DNA of 64,000 nucleotides from Pseudomonas pharyngis (lineage in GTDB: Bacteria; Pseudomonadota; Gammaproteobacteria; Pseudomonadales; Pseudomonadaceae), in contig NZ_BQID01000004.1 in the NCBI RefSeq assembly GCF_021602345.1, positions 62,001 through 126,000 on the forward strand, written 5' to 3'. Under the pieces are notes generated by a model. It saw only the letters and a program-made list of their open reading frames with translations, searched no databases and was not told the DNA's origin. The translations under genes and the position numbers were made by a program. Shown in pieces: positions 22,606 to 31,904 of this stretch. Each line of letters begins with the position of its first letter. Position 1 is the stretch's first letter.

Positions 22606-25506
22606 ATGTCCCTGATAGTTCTACTGCTTCTGCCTTTTCTGGGCAGCTGTCTGGCAGCCGTGCTGCCGCACAACGCACGTAACGCCGAATCCCTGCTGGC
22701 AGGTCTGGTCGCACTGATCGGCACTGTCTCGGTCGCGATGCTGTACCCGCAGATCGCCCACGGCGGCGTGATCCGCGAAGAATTCACCTGGCTGCCCAGC
22801 CTGGGCCTGAACTTCGTCCTGCGCATGGACGGCTTCGCCTGGCTGTTCTCGATGCTGGTGCTGGGCATCGGCACCCTCGTTTCCTTATATGCCCGTTATT
22901 ACATGTCGCCGGACGATCCGGTGCCGCGCTTCTTCGCGTTCTTTCTGGCGTTCATGGGTGCCATGCTCGGGCTGGTGATCTCCGGCAACCTGATCCAGAT
23001 CGTATTCTTCTGGGAGCTGACCAGCCTTTTCTCGTTCCTGTTGATCGGCTACTGGCACCACCGCCACGACGCGCGCCGTGGTGCGTACATGGCGTTGATG
23101 GTTACCGGCGCGGGAGGATTGTGCTTGCTGGCGGGGGTCATGATCCTCGGCCATGTGGTCGGCAGCTATGACCTGGACAAGGTCCTGGCCGCCGGCGATC
23201 TGATTCGCGCACACGCTCTCTACCACATCCTGCTTCCCCTCATTCTTATCGGCGCGCTCAGCAAAAGCGCCCAGTTCCCCTTCCACTTCTGGCTGCCCCA
23301 CGCGATGGCGGCCCCCACACCGGTTTCGGCGTACCTGCACTCGGCAACCATGGTCAAGGCCGGGGTTTTCCTGCTGGCCCGTCTGTGGCCATCGCTGTCC
23401 GGCAGTGAAGAATGGTTCTACATTGTCAGTGGCGCCGGCGCCGCCACGCTGTTGCTCGGCGCGTATTGCGCGATGTTCCAGAACGATCTCAAAGGGCTGC
23501 TGGCCTATTCGACCATCAGCCACCTCGGCCTGATCACCCTGCTGCTGGGTTTGAACAGTCCGCTGGCCGCTGTGGCGGCGGTGTTCCACATTCTCAACCA
23601 CGCGACCTTCAAGGCTTCACTGTTCATGGCCGCCGGGATCATCGACCACGAAAGTGGCACCCGCGACATCCGCAAGCTCAACGGCCTGTTCAAACTGATT
23701 CCATTCACCGCCACCCTGGCGATGGTCGCCAGTGCGTCCATGGCCGGCGTGCCGCTGCTCAACGGTTTCCTGTCCAAGGAGATGTTCTTCGCCGAAACCG
23801 TGTTCATCAACGCCACCGCCTGGGTTGAAACCAGCCTGCCGATCGTCGCTACTATTGCCGGGATGTTCAGCGTTGCCTACTCGCTGAGATTCACCGTCGA
23901 CGTATTCTTCGGCCCGACCGCCACCGACCTGCCACACACCCCGCACGAACCGCCGCGTTGGATGCGTGCACCGGTGGAACTGCTGGTGTTCACCTGCCTG
24001 CTGGTGGGGATTTTCCCGGCCCAGGTGGTCGGCCCGTTGCTCGCCGCTGCCGCCTTGCCGGTGGTGGGCGGCGTGCTGCCGGAATACAGCCTGGCGATCT
24101 GGCACGGCCTCAATGCACCGATGATCATGAGTTTGATCGCCATGTCCGGCGGCATCGTGCTGTATCTGCTGCTGCGCAACCAGCTCAAGCGCGGCCGCTT
24201 CAAGTATCCGCCGCTGGCGGGTCGCCTTAACGGCAAGCGAATGTTTGAACGCAGCCTGGTGGCGATGATGCGCCTGGCTAGACGCCTGGAGCGACGAATC
24301 GGCACCAAGCGCCTGCAAGCGCAATTGTTCCTGATGGTGCTGGCGGCGGTGCTGGCCGGGCTGATCCCGATGCTGCACAGCAACCTGAGCTGGGGCGACC
24401 GGCCGAAGATCCCGGGCTCGATCGTGTTCGTGACCCTGTGGCTGCTGGCAATCGCCTGCGCCCTGGGCGCTGCGTGGCAGGCCAAGTATCACCGTCTCGC
24501 CGCACTGACCATGGTCAGCGTCTGCGGCCTGATGACCTGCGTAACCTTCGTCTGGTTCTCGGCGCCGGATCTGGCCCTGACGCAACTGGTGGTCGAAGTG
24601 GTGACCACCGTGCTGATCCTGCTCGGCCTGCGCTGGCTGCCACGGCGGATCGAAGAGGTTTCGCCGCTGCCAAGCAGCCTGCGCAAGGCGCGGGTTCGAC
24701 GTCTGCGCGACTTGCTGCTGTCGATTGCCGTTGGTGGCGGCATGGCGCTGCTGTCCTACGCGATGCTGACCCGGCAGACGCCGAACGACATTTCCTCGTT
24801 CTATCTGAGTCGCGCCCTGCCCGAGGGCGGCGGCAGCAACGTGGTCAACGTGATGCTGGTGGATTTCCGTGGTTTCGACACCCTTGGTGAGATCACAGTG
24901 CTGGCCGCCGTGGCACTGACCGTGTTCGCCCTGCTGCGTCGCTTCCGTCCGCCGAAAGAAAGCCTGCAACTGCCGGCCCAGCAGCGCCTGCTCGCCCCCG
25001 ACGTGGTGACCGATCTGGTCAACCCGCGCTCGGCCAGCGACACCGCGCTCGGTTTCATGATGGTGCCGGCGGTACTGGTGCGCCTGCTGCTGCCGATTGC
25101 GCTGGTGGTGTCGTTCTACCTGTTCATGCGCGGGCACAACCAGCCGGGTGGCGGCTTCGTCGCCGGTCTGGTGATGTCGGTGGCGTTCATCCTCCAATAC
25201 ATGGTCGCCGGCACTCAGTGGGTCGAGGCGCAAATGAGCCTGCGCCCACTGCGCTGGATGGGCACCGGCCTGCTGTTCGCCACCGTTACCGGCCTCGGGG
25301 CGATGGCGGTGGGCTATCCGTTCCTGACCACCCACACCTGGCACTTCAGCCTGCCGCTGCTGGGTGATATCCATATCGCCAGCGCGCTGTTCTTCGATAT
25401 CGGCGTCTACGCCGTGGTGGTCGGCTCGACCTTGCTGATCCTCACCGCCCTCGCCCACCAATCGGTCCGGGGCCATAAAACCGCTGCCGCCAAAGGAGCC
25501 GCCTGA
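22606..25506 (+). CDS. mnhA: Mrp-type Na+/H+ antiporter subunit A (A+B fusion)
   Basis: 966 residues. Residues about 1-750 are the NuoL-like channel: the helix with GLVISGNLIQIVFFWELTSL (conserved Glu), KSAQFPFHFWLPHAMAAPTPVSAYLHSATMVKAG (conserved Lys and His), and HATFKASLFMAAGIIDHESG. The last 150 or so residues match stand-alone MrpB (NQPGGGFVAGLVMS). A separate mrpB is therefore not needed, as in other gamma-proteobacterial Pha/Sha systems. The operon exports Na+ (or K+) in exchange for protons and supports growth at alkaline pH or high salt. First of six genes, all overlapping by 1-4 bp. Confidence 0.95.
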   Translation: MSLIVLLLLPFLGSCLAAVLPHNARNAESLLAGLVALIGTVSVAMLYPQIAHGGVIREEFTWLPSLGLNFVLRMDGFAWLFSMLVLGIGTLVSLYARYYMSPDDPVPRFFAFFLAFMGAMLGLVISGNLIQIVFFWELTSLFSFLLIGYWHHRHDARRGAYMALMVTGAGGLCLLAGVMILGHVVGSYDLDKVLAAGDLIRAHALYHILLPLILIGALSKSAQFPFHFWLPHAMAAPTPVSAYLHSATMVKAGVFLLARLWPSLSGSEEWFYIVSGAGAATLLLGAYCAMFQNDLKGLLAYSTISHLGLITLLLGLNSPLAAVAAVFHILNHATFKASLFMAAGIIDHESGTRDIRKLNGLFKLIPFTATLAMVASASMAGVPLLNGFLSKEMFFAETVFINATAWVETSLPIVATIAGMFSVAYSLRFTVDVFFGPTATDLPHTPHEPPRWMRAPVELLVFTCLLVGIFPAQVVGPLLAAAALPVVGGVLPEYSLAIWHGLNAPMIMSLIAMSGGIVLYLLLRNQLKRGRFKYPPLAGRLNGKRMFERSLVAMMRLARRLERRIGTKRLQAQLFLMVLAAVLAGLIPMLHSNLSWGDRPKIPGSIVFVTLWLLAIACALGAAWQAKYHRLAALTMVSVCGLMTCVTFVWFSAPDLALTQLVVEVVTTVLILLGLRWLPRRIEEVSPLPSSLRKARVRRLRDLLLSIAVGGGMALLSYAMLTRQTPNDISSFYLSRALPEGGGSNVVNVMLVDFRGFDTLGEITVLAAVALTVFALLRRFRPPKESLQLPAQQRLLAPDVVTDLVNPRSASDTALGFMMVPAVLVRLLLPIALVVSFYLFMRGHNQPGGGFVAGLVMSVAFILQYMVAGTQWVEAQMSLRPLRWMGTGLLFATVTGLGAMAVGYPFLTTHTWHFSLPLLGDIHIASALFFDIGVYAVVVGSTLLILTALAHQSVRGHKTAAAKGAA

Positions 25507-25850
25507 TGGAAGAAGTCATCGCAATCGCCATCGGCGTACTCGCCGCGTCCGGGGTCTGGCTGATCCTGCGGCCACGGACATTCCAGGTGGTGATGGGCCT
25601 GTGCCTGCTGTCCTACGGCGTCAACCTGTTCATCTTCAGCATGGGCAGCCTGTTCATCGGCAAGGAGCCGATCATCAAGGACGGCGTGCCGCAGGACCTG
25701 CTCAATTACACCGACCCGCTGCCCCAGGCGCTGGTGCTGACGGCCATCGTCATCAGCTTCGCCATGACCGCGTTGTTTCTGGTGGTACTGCTGGCCTCAC
25801 GAGGCCTGACCGGCACCGACCACGTTGACGGAAGGGAGCCCAAGGAATGA
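25506..25850 (+). CDS. mnhC: Mrp antiporter subunit C
   Basis: 114 residues, three helices, NuoK-like. The phrase FQVVMGLCLLSYGVNLFIFSMG and the segment QALVLTAIVISFAMTALFLVVLL match MrpC/MnhC. Its A of ATG is the last base of the mnhA stop codon. The tail is short and charged. Confidence 0.93.
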   Translation: MEEVIAIAIGVLAASGVWLILRPRTFQVVMGLCLLSYGVNLFIFSMGSLFIGKEPIIKDGVPQDLLNYTDPLPQALVLTAIVISFAMTALFLVVLLASRGLTGTDHVDGREPKE

Positions 25851-27526
25851 CGGCGATGACTCACCTGATCGCCGCACCGATTCTGCTGCCGCTGCTGACC
25901 GCCGGCATCATGCTGATGCTCGGCGAAAAGCACCGTCCGCTGAAGGCGAAAATCAACCTGTTCTCCAGCCTCCTCGGCCTGGGCATTTCGGTGATGCTGC
26001 TGCAATGGACCCAGACCACCGGCGTGCCCGGCTCGATCGGCGTCTACCTGCCGGGCAACTGGCAGGTGCCGTTCGGCATCGTGCTGGTGGTCGATCGTCT
26101 GTCGGCATTGATGTTGGTGCTGACCGGGATCATTGGTGTCAGCGCCCTGCTGTTCGCCATGGCCCGCTGGGACGGCGCCGGGTCGAGCTTCCATGCTTTG
26201 TTCCAGATTCAGTTGATGGGCCTTTACGGCGCATTCCTGACGGCGGATCTGTTCAACCTGTTCGTGTTCTTCGAGGTATTGCTGGCCGCGTCCTACGGTT
26301 TGCTGCTCCACGGCTCGGGCCGGGCGCGGGTGTCGTCGGGGCTGCATTACATCTCGATCAACCTGCTGGCCTCGTCGCTGTTCCTGATCGGCGCGGCGTT
26401 GATCTACGGCGTGACCGGCACGTTGAACATGGCGGATCTGGCCCTGAAGATCCCGCTGGTGCCGGAGGCCGACCGTGGCCTGCTGCACGCCGGCGCGGGA
26501 ATTCTGGCCGTGGCGTTCCTGGCCAAGGCCGGCATGTGGCCGCTGAACTTCTGGCTGGTGCCGGCCTACTCGTCGGCCAGCGCGCCGGTGGCGGCGATGT
26601 TCGCGATCATGACCAAAGTCGGTGTCTACACCCTGCTGCGCCTGTGGACGTTGCTGTTCTCGGGCCAGGCCGGCGCTTCGGCGTACTTTGGCGGCGACTG
26701 GCTGATCTACGGAGGCATGGCCACCATGGCCGGCGCGGGTGTGGCGATCATCGCCGCGCAACGCCTGGAACGCATGGCCAGCCTGAGCATTCTGGTATCC
26801 GCGGGAATCCTGCTATCGGCCGTGGGCTTCGCCCAGCCAAACCTGATCGGCGCCGCGCTGTTCTATCTGGTCAGCTCGACCCTGGCGCTGAGTGCGCTGT
26901 TCCTGCTGGCCGAATTGATCGAACGTTCGCGCACCGCCATCGAAGTGCCGCTGGAAGACGAGAACGAACTGCTGCCGCGTCCGCAGGAATGGCAGCGTCC
27001 GATCAAGGGCATCAACCTCGACGACGATCAGAAAGCCGTGGTCGGTCAGGTGATCCCGTGGACCATGGCCTTCCTCGGTCTGAGCTTCATTGCCTGCGCG
27101 CTGTTGATTATCGGCATGCCGCCGCTGTCCGGCTTCATCGGCAAGCTCAGCCTGATCGGTGCCCTGCTCAATCCGCTTGGCCTCGGCGCCGGCGAGCCGA
27201 TCTCGAATGCTGCCTGGGCGTTGCTGGCCTTGCTGATTCTTACCGGACTCGGCTCGCTGATGGCGTTCTCGCGTCTGGGGATCCAACGCTTCTGGTCGCC
27301 AGAGGAGCGCCCGTCGCCGCTGCTGCGCAAACTGGAATGCACACCGATTTTCCTGCTGCTCGGTCTGAGCATCGCCCTGACCTTCAAGGCTGAACCACTG
27401 TTGCGTTACACCCAGGCAGCGGCCGATGCCCTGAACAATCCGCAGCAATACGTAATGGCGGTACTCGGCACCCGCGCCGTGCCGAGCCCGGAAGCCAAGG
27501 CTGCGCTGCTGGAGGTGCAACCATGA
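25847..27526 (+). CDS. mnhD: Mrp antiporter subunit D
   Basis: 559 residues, NuoN/NuoM-like, about 14 helices. Landmarks are DLFNLFVFFEVLLAASYGLLLHG (Glu in helix 5), AKAGMWPLNFWLVPAYSSASAPVAAMFAIMTKVGVY (Lys) and PPLSGFIGKLSLIGAL. Residues about 360-390 form an unusually long acidic loop (EVPLEDENELLPRPQEW) typical of gamma-proteobacterial MnhD. It overlaps mnhC by ATGA. Confidence 0.94.
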   Translation: MTAMTHLIAAPILLPLLTAGIMLMLGEKHRPLKAKINLFSSLLGLGISVMLLQWTQTTGVPGSIGVYLPGNWQVPFGIVLVVDRLSALMLVLTGIIGVSALLFAMARWDGAGSSFHALFQIQLMGLYGAFLTADLFNLFVFFEVLLAASYGLLLHGSGRARVSSGLHYISINLLASSLFLIGAALIYGVTGTLNMADLALKIPLVPEADRGLLHAGAGILAVAFLAKAGMWPLNFWLVPAYSSASAPVAAMFAIMTKVGVYTLLRLWTLLFSGQAGASAYFGGDWLIYGGMATMAGAGVAIIAAQRLERMASLSILVSAGILLSAVGFAQPNLIGAALFYLVSSTLALSALFLLAELIERSRTAIEVPLEDENELLPRPQEWQRPIKGINLDDDQKAVVGQVIPWTMAFLGLSFIACALLIIGMPPLSGFIGKLSLIGALLNPLGLGAGEPISNAAWALLALLILTGLGSLMAFSRLGIQRFWSPEERPSPLLRKLECTPIFLLLGLSIALTFKAEPLLRYTQAAADALNNPQQYVMAVLGTRAVPSPEAKAALLEVQP

Positions 27527-28011
27527 AGCGTCTGTTTCCGGCTCCGTGGTTGTCGCTTGCGCTGTGGTTGCTGTGGCTGGTACTGAACCTGTCGGTCAGC
27601 CCGGGCAACCTGCTGCTGGGTGCCGTACTCGGTTTCTGCGCCCCGCTGATGATGCGCAAATTGCGCCCGCAGCGGATTCACATCCGCCGCCCGGGCACGA
27701 TCCTGCGATTGTTTCTGCTGGTCGGGCGTGACGTGATCGTCTCGAACCTGCAGGTGGCCTGGGGCGTGCTCAACGCCGGTCGCCGCCCGCCTCGCTCGCG
27801 CTTCATCAAGGTGCCGCTGGACCTGCGCGACGCCAACGGCCTGGCAGCATTGTCGATGATCACCACGGTGATTCCCGGCACAGTCTGGTCGGAACTGGCG
27901 CTGGATCGCAGCATTCTGTTGCTGCACGTCTGGGATCTGGATGACGAGGCGCAGTTCATCCAGCACTTCAAGGTCACTTACGAGCGGCCGTTGATGGAGA
28001 TTTTCGAATGA
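27523..28011 (+). CDS. mnhE: Mrp antiporter subunit E
   Basis: 162 residues with two or three N-terminal helices and a cytosolic half. RFIKVPLDLRDANGLAALSMITTVIPGTVWSEL is the MrpE signature. The ending (HFKVTYERPLMEIFE) is typical. ATGA overlap with mnhD on one side and mnhF on the other. Confidence 0.92.
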   Translation: MKRLFPAPWLSLALWLLWLVLNLSVSPGNLLLGAVLGFCAPLMMRKLRPQRIHIRRPGTILRLFLLVGRDVIVSNLQVAWGVLNAGRRPPRSRFIKVPLDLRDANGLAALSMITTVIPGTVWSELALDRSILLLHVWDLDDEAQFIQHFKVTYERPLMEIFE

Positions 28012-28286
28012 GCCCGCTGCTGTCGAACGCCATTCTGCTGACGCTGTTCCTGTTTTCCCTGGCCATGATCCTCACGCTGGTGCGCCTGTTCAAAGGCCCG
28101 TCGGCGCAGGACCGGGTACTGGCGCTGGATTACCTGTACATCGTCGCCATGCTGATGATGCTGACCCTGGGGATTCGTTATGCCAGTGACACCTACTTCG
28201 AAGCGGCGCTGCTGATCGCGCTGTTCGGCTTCGTCGGCTCGTTTGCCCTGGCGAAATTCCTCCTGCGTGGCGAGGTAATCGAATGA
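28008..28286 (+). CDS. mnhF: Mrp antiporter subunit F
   Basis: 92 residues, three helices. VRLFKGPSAQDRVLALDYLYIVAMLMML is the MrpF pattern with the conserved Asp in helix 2. It overlaps its neighbours on both sides by 4 bp. Confidence 0.92.
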   Translation: MSPLLSNAILLTLFLFSLAMILTLVRLFKGPSAQDRVLALDYLYIVAMLMMLTLGIRYASDTYFEAALLIALFGFVGSFALAKFLLRGEVIE

Positions 28287-28645
28287 ACGCTGAACTGTCT
28301 TTGTGGGTGGAAATCCCGGTGGCGATTCTGCTGGTGCTCAGCGGTATTTTCGCCCTGATCGGTGCGACCGGCCTGCTGCGGATGAAGGATTACTTCCAGC
28401 GCATGCACCCGCCGGCACTGGCCTCGACCCTCGGCGCGTGGTGTGTGGCGCTGGCATCGATCATCTGTTTTTCCGCGCTCAAGTCCGGGCCGGTGCTGCA
28501 CGCATGGCTGATCCCGATTCTGCTGTCGATCACCGTGCCGGTGACTACCCTGCTGCTGGCGCGGGCGGCATTGTTCCGCAAGCGCATGGCCGGGGATGAC
28601 GTGCCGGCCGAGGTCAGCAGCCGGCGTACTGAAACCGGGAGCTAG
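28283..28645 (+). CDS. mnhG: Mrp antiporter subunit G
   Basis: 120 residues, three helices, with GIFALIGATGLLRMKDYFQRMHPPALASTLG as the MrpG signature and a charged C-terminal tail. It is the last gene of the operon. Its TAG stop lies in a CTAG that is also the stop of the convergent DUF3995 gene, so the two coding regions share four bases. Confidence 0.92.
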   Translation: MNAELSLWVEIPVAILLVLSGIFALIGATGLLRMKDYFQRMHPPALASTLGAWCVALASIICFSALKSGPVLHAWLIPILLSITVPVTTLLLARAALFRKRMAGDDVPAEVSSRRTETGS

Positions 28646-29082
28646 ATCCAGGCGACGGCCAGCAGCCCGGCTCCCAATATCAGACACAGCGGCGAGTAAA
28701 CCCAAGTGTCGAGCCGGGCGAACCGCGATCCCTTCACTTCCTTGAAAAAACCCACCAGCTCCGAATCGCCGATCGCCCGCGCAAACATCAACAGCGCAAT
28801 CGCGCTGATCACCCATTGCAGCGCCCAGTGATGCACGGCGGGCAGCCACCACCCCACTCGCATGCACACCAGTGCGGCAATCAGTAGCAGGGCTGCCGCC
28901 ACCACCAGCGTGATCCAGCCTGACGGCTTGAACGCAGGCCTGAGGGTCAGCCCGCCGTTATCCACCGGAACCTGCGGCACCACCGCAACGGCCGCCCACT
29001 GTCCACCCATCGCCCAATACACATGCATCAGGCTGATCACCGCGAATATCGTCACCAGCCATTGAGCCAACACAAAGGTCAT
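28642..29082 (-). CDS. DUF3995 membrane protein
   Basis: 146 residues with four membrane helices. The start at 29082 lies behind CAAGGATTCTCGACC. The N-terminal phrase LISLMHVYWAMGGQWAAVAVVPQ, followed by GLTLRPAFKPSGWITLVVAAALL, fits DUF3995. It looks like an inner-membrane protein. Function unknown. It is convergent with the antiporter operon, with overlapping stop codons. Confidence 0.78.
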   Translation of the reverse strand: MTFVLAQWLVTIFAVISLMHVYWAMGGQWAAVAVVPQVPVDNGGLTLRPAFKPSGWITLVVAAALLLIAALVCMRVGWWLPAVHHWALQWVISAIALLMFARAIGDSELVGFFKEVKGSRFARLDTWVYSPLCLILGAGLLAVAWI

Positions 29083-29176
29083 GGTCGAGAATCCTTGAAA
29101 GGGATTTGAACAAAACATCCTAGTCGGCATTTTTCCATGTGCACGACCGATCGGCGGTGCGGTAAAGTGCCGCCCC

Positions 29177-29563
29177 ATGAAATGCACCCGTACCGATCGC
29201 TCACTGCTGGCCTGGATGCTCTATTGCTGCGTCCTGTTCAACGTGTTCGCCTGCAGCATCGGCCACGGACAAATGGTCGGTATGCAGCTCAACGGTATCG
29301 GCGGACAGTTCTGTGCCGTCGACCCGAGCACCCAGGCGCCGCTCGCCTCGAGTCCCGCCGAAGAAAAACTGCCGACCCTGGCCAAAGCCTTCGGCTGTCC
29401 GCTCTGCTCCACCGGAGGCATGGGTCCGGCGTTCAACTCCAGCCTGACCCTGGCGATCCTGCCGGAACAACACAGCCCGCCGCTGCCGGCCATCGTCAGC
29501 GCCGACCTTCCTGCCCGCTTTATCTGGCCTTCGGCCAATCCCCGCGCCCCGCCGCTCGCCTGA
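29177..29563 (+). CDS. DUF2946 protein (metal-locus type)
   Basis: 128 residues. A single N-terminal hydrophobic segment (SLLAWMLYCCVLFNVFACSIGHGQM) is followed by a Cys-rich stretch GCPLCSTGG at about residues 74-82. DUF2946 proteins usually sit beside TonB-dependent receptors or copper genes and carry this CPxC-like site, which could bind metal. Here it is directly followed by such a receptor gene 95 bp downstream, so one transcript is likely. Confidence 0.8.
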   Translation: MKCTRTDRSLLAWMLYCCVLFNVFACSIGHGQMVGMQLNGIGGQFCAVDPSTQAPLASSPAEEKLPTLAKAFGCPLCSTGGMGPAFNSSLTLAILPEQHSPPLPAIVSADLPARFIWPSANPRAPPLA

Positions 29564-29657
29564 GTGCCCTTGCCTTTTTGATCTGTCAGCCCACTGCGCC
29601 AACGCGCGGCGTTCGCCTGTGCGCTGACTCCGAGAACAAGCATTCAGGATTCAATCA

Positions 29658-31790
29658 ATGAAACAACTTACCTTGCTGGCGAGCCTGTGCGGCTGCCTGT
29701 CCGTCAACGTCTGGGCGCAATCCACCGTGGATCTGGCGCCGATCACTATTGATGGCGAGTCCGGCGCCGAACCCGGCCTGAGCCTCGACCAGTCCAGCGG
29801 CATGGCCTCGCGCCTCGGCCTCAGCGTGCGTAACACCCCGGCCTCGGTGGCCATTGCCAACCGCAGAGACATCGAACGTCGCGGTTCGCAAAACTTTCAG
29901 GACGCGGCCAACACCTTGCCGGGCGTGAACGCCAGTGCACCGCCTGGCTTTGGCGGATTCGTCTCCTATCGCGGTTTCACCAGCAGCCAGATCACCCAGA
30001 TGTTCAACGGCGTCAACGTTTCCGGCGGGCTGGCGCGGCCAGTGGATTCATGGATTTATGACCGGGTGGAACTGGTCGGCGGCCCGTCATCGTTGATCAA
30101 CGGCGCGGGCTCGGTCGGCGGCTCGCTGAACTACGTGACCAAACTGGCCACCCGCGACGAGCAAGCCATCGAAGGCCGGGTCAGCTATGGCACCTACGAC
30201 ACCACCGAAACCGCGTTCGGCCTCAATCACGCGCTGACCGAACCCGGTGCCGACGTGCAGCATTACGCGCGACTCGACGTCAGCCACAACACCAGCAACG
30301 GCTACATTGACCGCCAGGAACGCGATGCCTGGAGCGTGGCGTTCTCGTTGCTCAGCGACCTGACGCCAAACCTTTCGCACACCCTGGCCCTGGAATATCA
30401 GGACGAACACGAGGACAGCCCGTACTGGGGCACGCCGGTGCTCAATCCCAAGGCCGGCGAGTTGAAGATCGACAAGCACAACCGCTTCAACAACTACAAC
30501 GTCGAGGACGGCCGCTACGAGCAGCGGACGATCTGGGTGCGCTCGATCATCGATTACCGGATCAACGACAGCACCACCCTGCGCAACACCCTCTATCACC
30601 TCGACAGTCAGCGTGATTACCGCAACCTGGAAACCTATCAATACAACGCCGACAACAGCGCGGTGAACCGCTCCACTGCGTATCAGGTGCGACACCAGGG
30701 CGAGCAGAACGGCAACCAATTCGAACTGCGCCACGACAACACCCTGTTCGGCCTCGACACCACCTGGTCCGGCGGATTCGAGTACAAGGTCAACCAGACC
30801 ACCAACTCGCCGCTGAACGTCAAAGGCGCCAGCGCGGTGGACCCGAACAACTACCGACCGGGGCATTTCTATGACATCCCCGGAACGATGCCGGGTTTCG
30901 TCAGCGACAAGACCAACGAAGTCACGACCAAAGCGCTGTTTGCCGATAACCGCCTGGCACTGACCGACAAGCTCTCGCTGCTGACCGGTCTGCGCTATGA
31001 CGATATCGACCTCGACGTGACCAACCATCGCACTGTGACCGCGAGCAACCCGCGTCATTTGAAGCGCAGTTGGGAACCGGTCACAGGGCGTGTCGGCATG
31101 ACATACCAGTTCATACCGTCAGCCAATGTGTACGTGCAATACAGCACCGCCGCCGAGCAACCCAATGGCACGCAGGACTTCGATGTCTCGACCGGCAAGC
31201 AATGGGAAATCGGCAGCAAGTTCGACTACCTGAACGGACGCGGCTCGGCGACGGTGGCCGCCTACACCATCGAGCGCAAGGACTTCGCGGTGACGGATCC
31301 ACTGGACCCGACCAGCAGCATTCCGGTCGGCCAGCAGACTTCGAAGGGCATCGAGATTGCCAGCTCGCTGCGGATCACCGAAAAGTTGCTGGCCGAAGGC
31401 AACTTCACCTGGGTCGATGCGCAATACGATGAGTTCAACGAGAAGAACGCCGCCGGCGTAGTGGTTTCGCGCAAGGGCAATGCACCGACCAACGTGCCGG
31501 ACCGGGTGGGCAATCTGTGGCTGACCTATGATTTCTCGCCGCAGTGGCAAGGCGGGGTCGATGCGCGGTACGTGGCGTCGGTGTTCGCCGACACGGCCAA
31601 CACCATGACCGTGCCGTCTTACACGTTGTTTGGCAGCTTTCTCAGCTACAAGGTGGACTCGCACACCACCGTGACCGGGCGGGTGCGCAACCTGACGAAT
31701 GAGGTGTATGCCGAGTTCGCCCATGTATCGCCGGCGTATTACCTCGGCACACCGCGCACCTTTGAGTTGGCTGTGCAAACCCGCTTCTAA
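29658..31790 (+). CDS. TonB-dependent outer-membrane receptor (siderophore type)
   Basis: 710 residues. Signal peptide to about residue 20 (NVWAQ). The plug domain follows with NTPASVAIANRRDIERRGSQ and VSYRGFTSSQITQMFNGV. The barrel ends with the required terminal Phe (TFELAVQTRF). The barrel segments such as GLRYDDIDLDV and WEIGSKFDYLNGRGSATVAAY are those of siderophore receptors (FhuA/FpvA group). There is no N-terminal signalling domain, so it is a plain transporter. The DUF2946 neighbour hints at metal uptake, but the ligand is not identified. No Fur box was found by eye. Confidence 0.9.
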   Translation: MKQLTLLASLCGCLSVNVWAQSTVDLAPITIDGESGAEPGLSLDQSSGMASRLGLSVRNTPASVAIANRRDIERRGSQNFQDAANTLPGVNASAPPGFGGFVSYRGFTSSQITQMFNGVNVSGGLARPVDSWIYDRVELVGGPSSLINGAGSVGGSLNYVTKLATRDEQAIEGRVSYGTYDTTETAFGLNHALTEPGADVQHYARLDVSHNTSNGYIDRQERDAWSVAFSLLSDLTPNLSHTLALEYQDEHEDSPYWGTPVLNPKAGELKIDKHNRFNNYNVEDGRYEQRTIWVRSIIDYRINDSTTLRNTLYHLDSQRDYRNLETYQYNADNSAVNRSTAYQVRHQGEQNGNQFELRHDNTLFGLDTTWSGGFEYKVNQTTNSPLNVKGASAVDPNNYRPGHFYDIPGTMPGFVSDKTNEVTTKALFADNRLALTDKLSLLTGLRYDDIDLDVTNHRTVTASNPRHLKRSWEPVTGRVGMTYQFIPSANVYVQYSTAAEQPNGTQDFDVSTGKQWEIGSKFDYLNGRGSATVAAYTIERKDFAVTDPLDPTSSIPVGQQTSKGIEIASSLRITEKLLAEGNFTWVDAQYDEFNEKNAAGVVVSRKGNAPTNVPDRVGNLWLTYDFSPQWQGGVDARYVASVFADTANTMTVPSYTLFGSFLSYKVDSHTTVTGRVRNLTNEVYAEFAHVSPAYYLGTPRTFELAVQTRF

Positions 31791-31794
31791 AAGC

Positions 31795-31884
31795 TTCGCG
31801 GGCAAGCCCGTTCCCACAGAAATCGATGTGTTTTCAAAGCTCAGAGCACACCGAAAAACCTGTGGGAGCGGGCTTGCCCGCGAT
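31795..31884. repeat. REP doublet (inverted pair)
   Basis: TTCGCGGGCAAGCCCGTTCC at 31795-31814 (continuing to 31818) and its near-inverse TGTGGGAGCGGGCTTGCCCG at 31861-31880 (to 31884) flank about 42 bp. It is the same element type and spacing as at 12359-12448, located directly behind the receptor gene. Confidence 0.85.
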
Positions 31885-31904
31885 GAGGTCCGTTGATTCA
31901 ACCT

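Noticed and set aside
23617-25476. 619-codon minus-strand frame inside mnhA
   Set aside because: His/Gln/Arg-rich shadow of the antiporter gene. No ribosome site or recognisable domain.
25825-27393. 522-codon plus-strand frame overlapping mnhD
   Set aside because: Frame-shifted shadow. The mnhD frame carries all membrane motifs.
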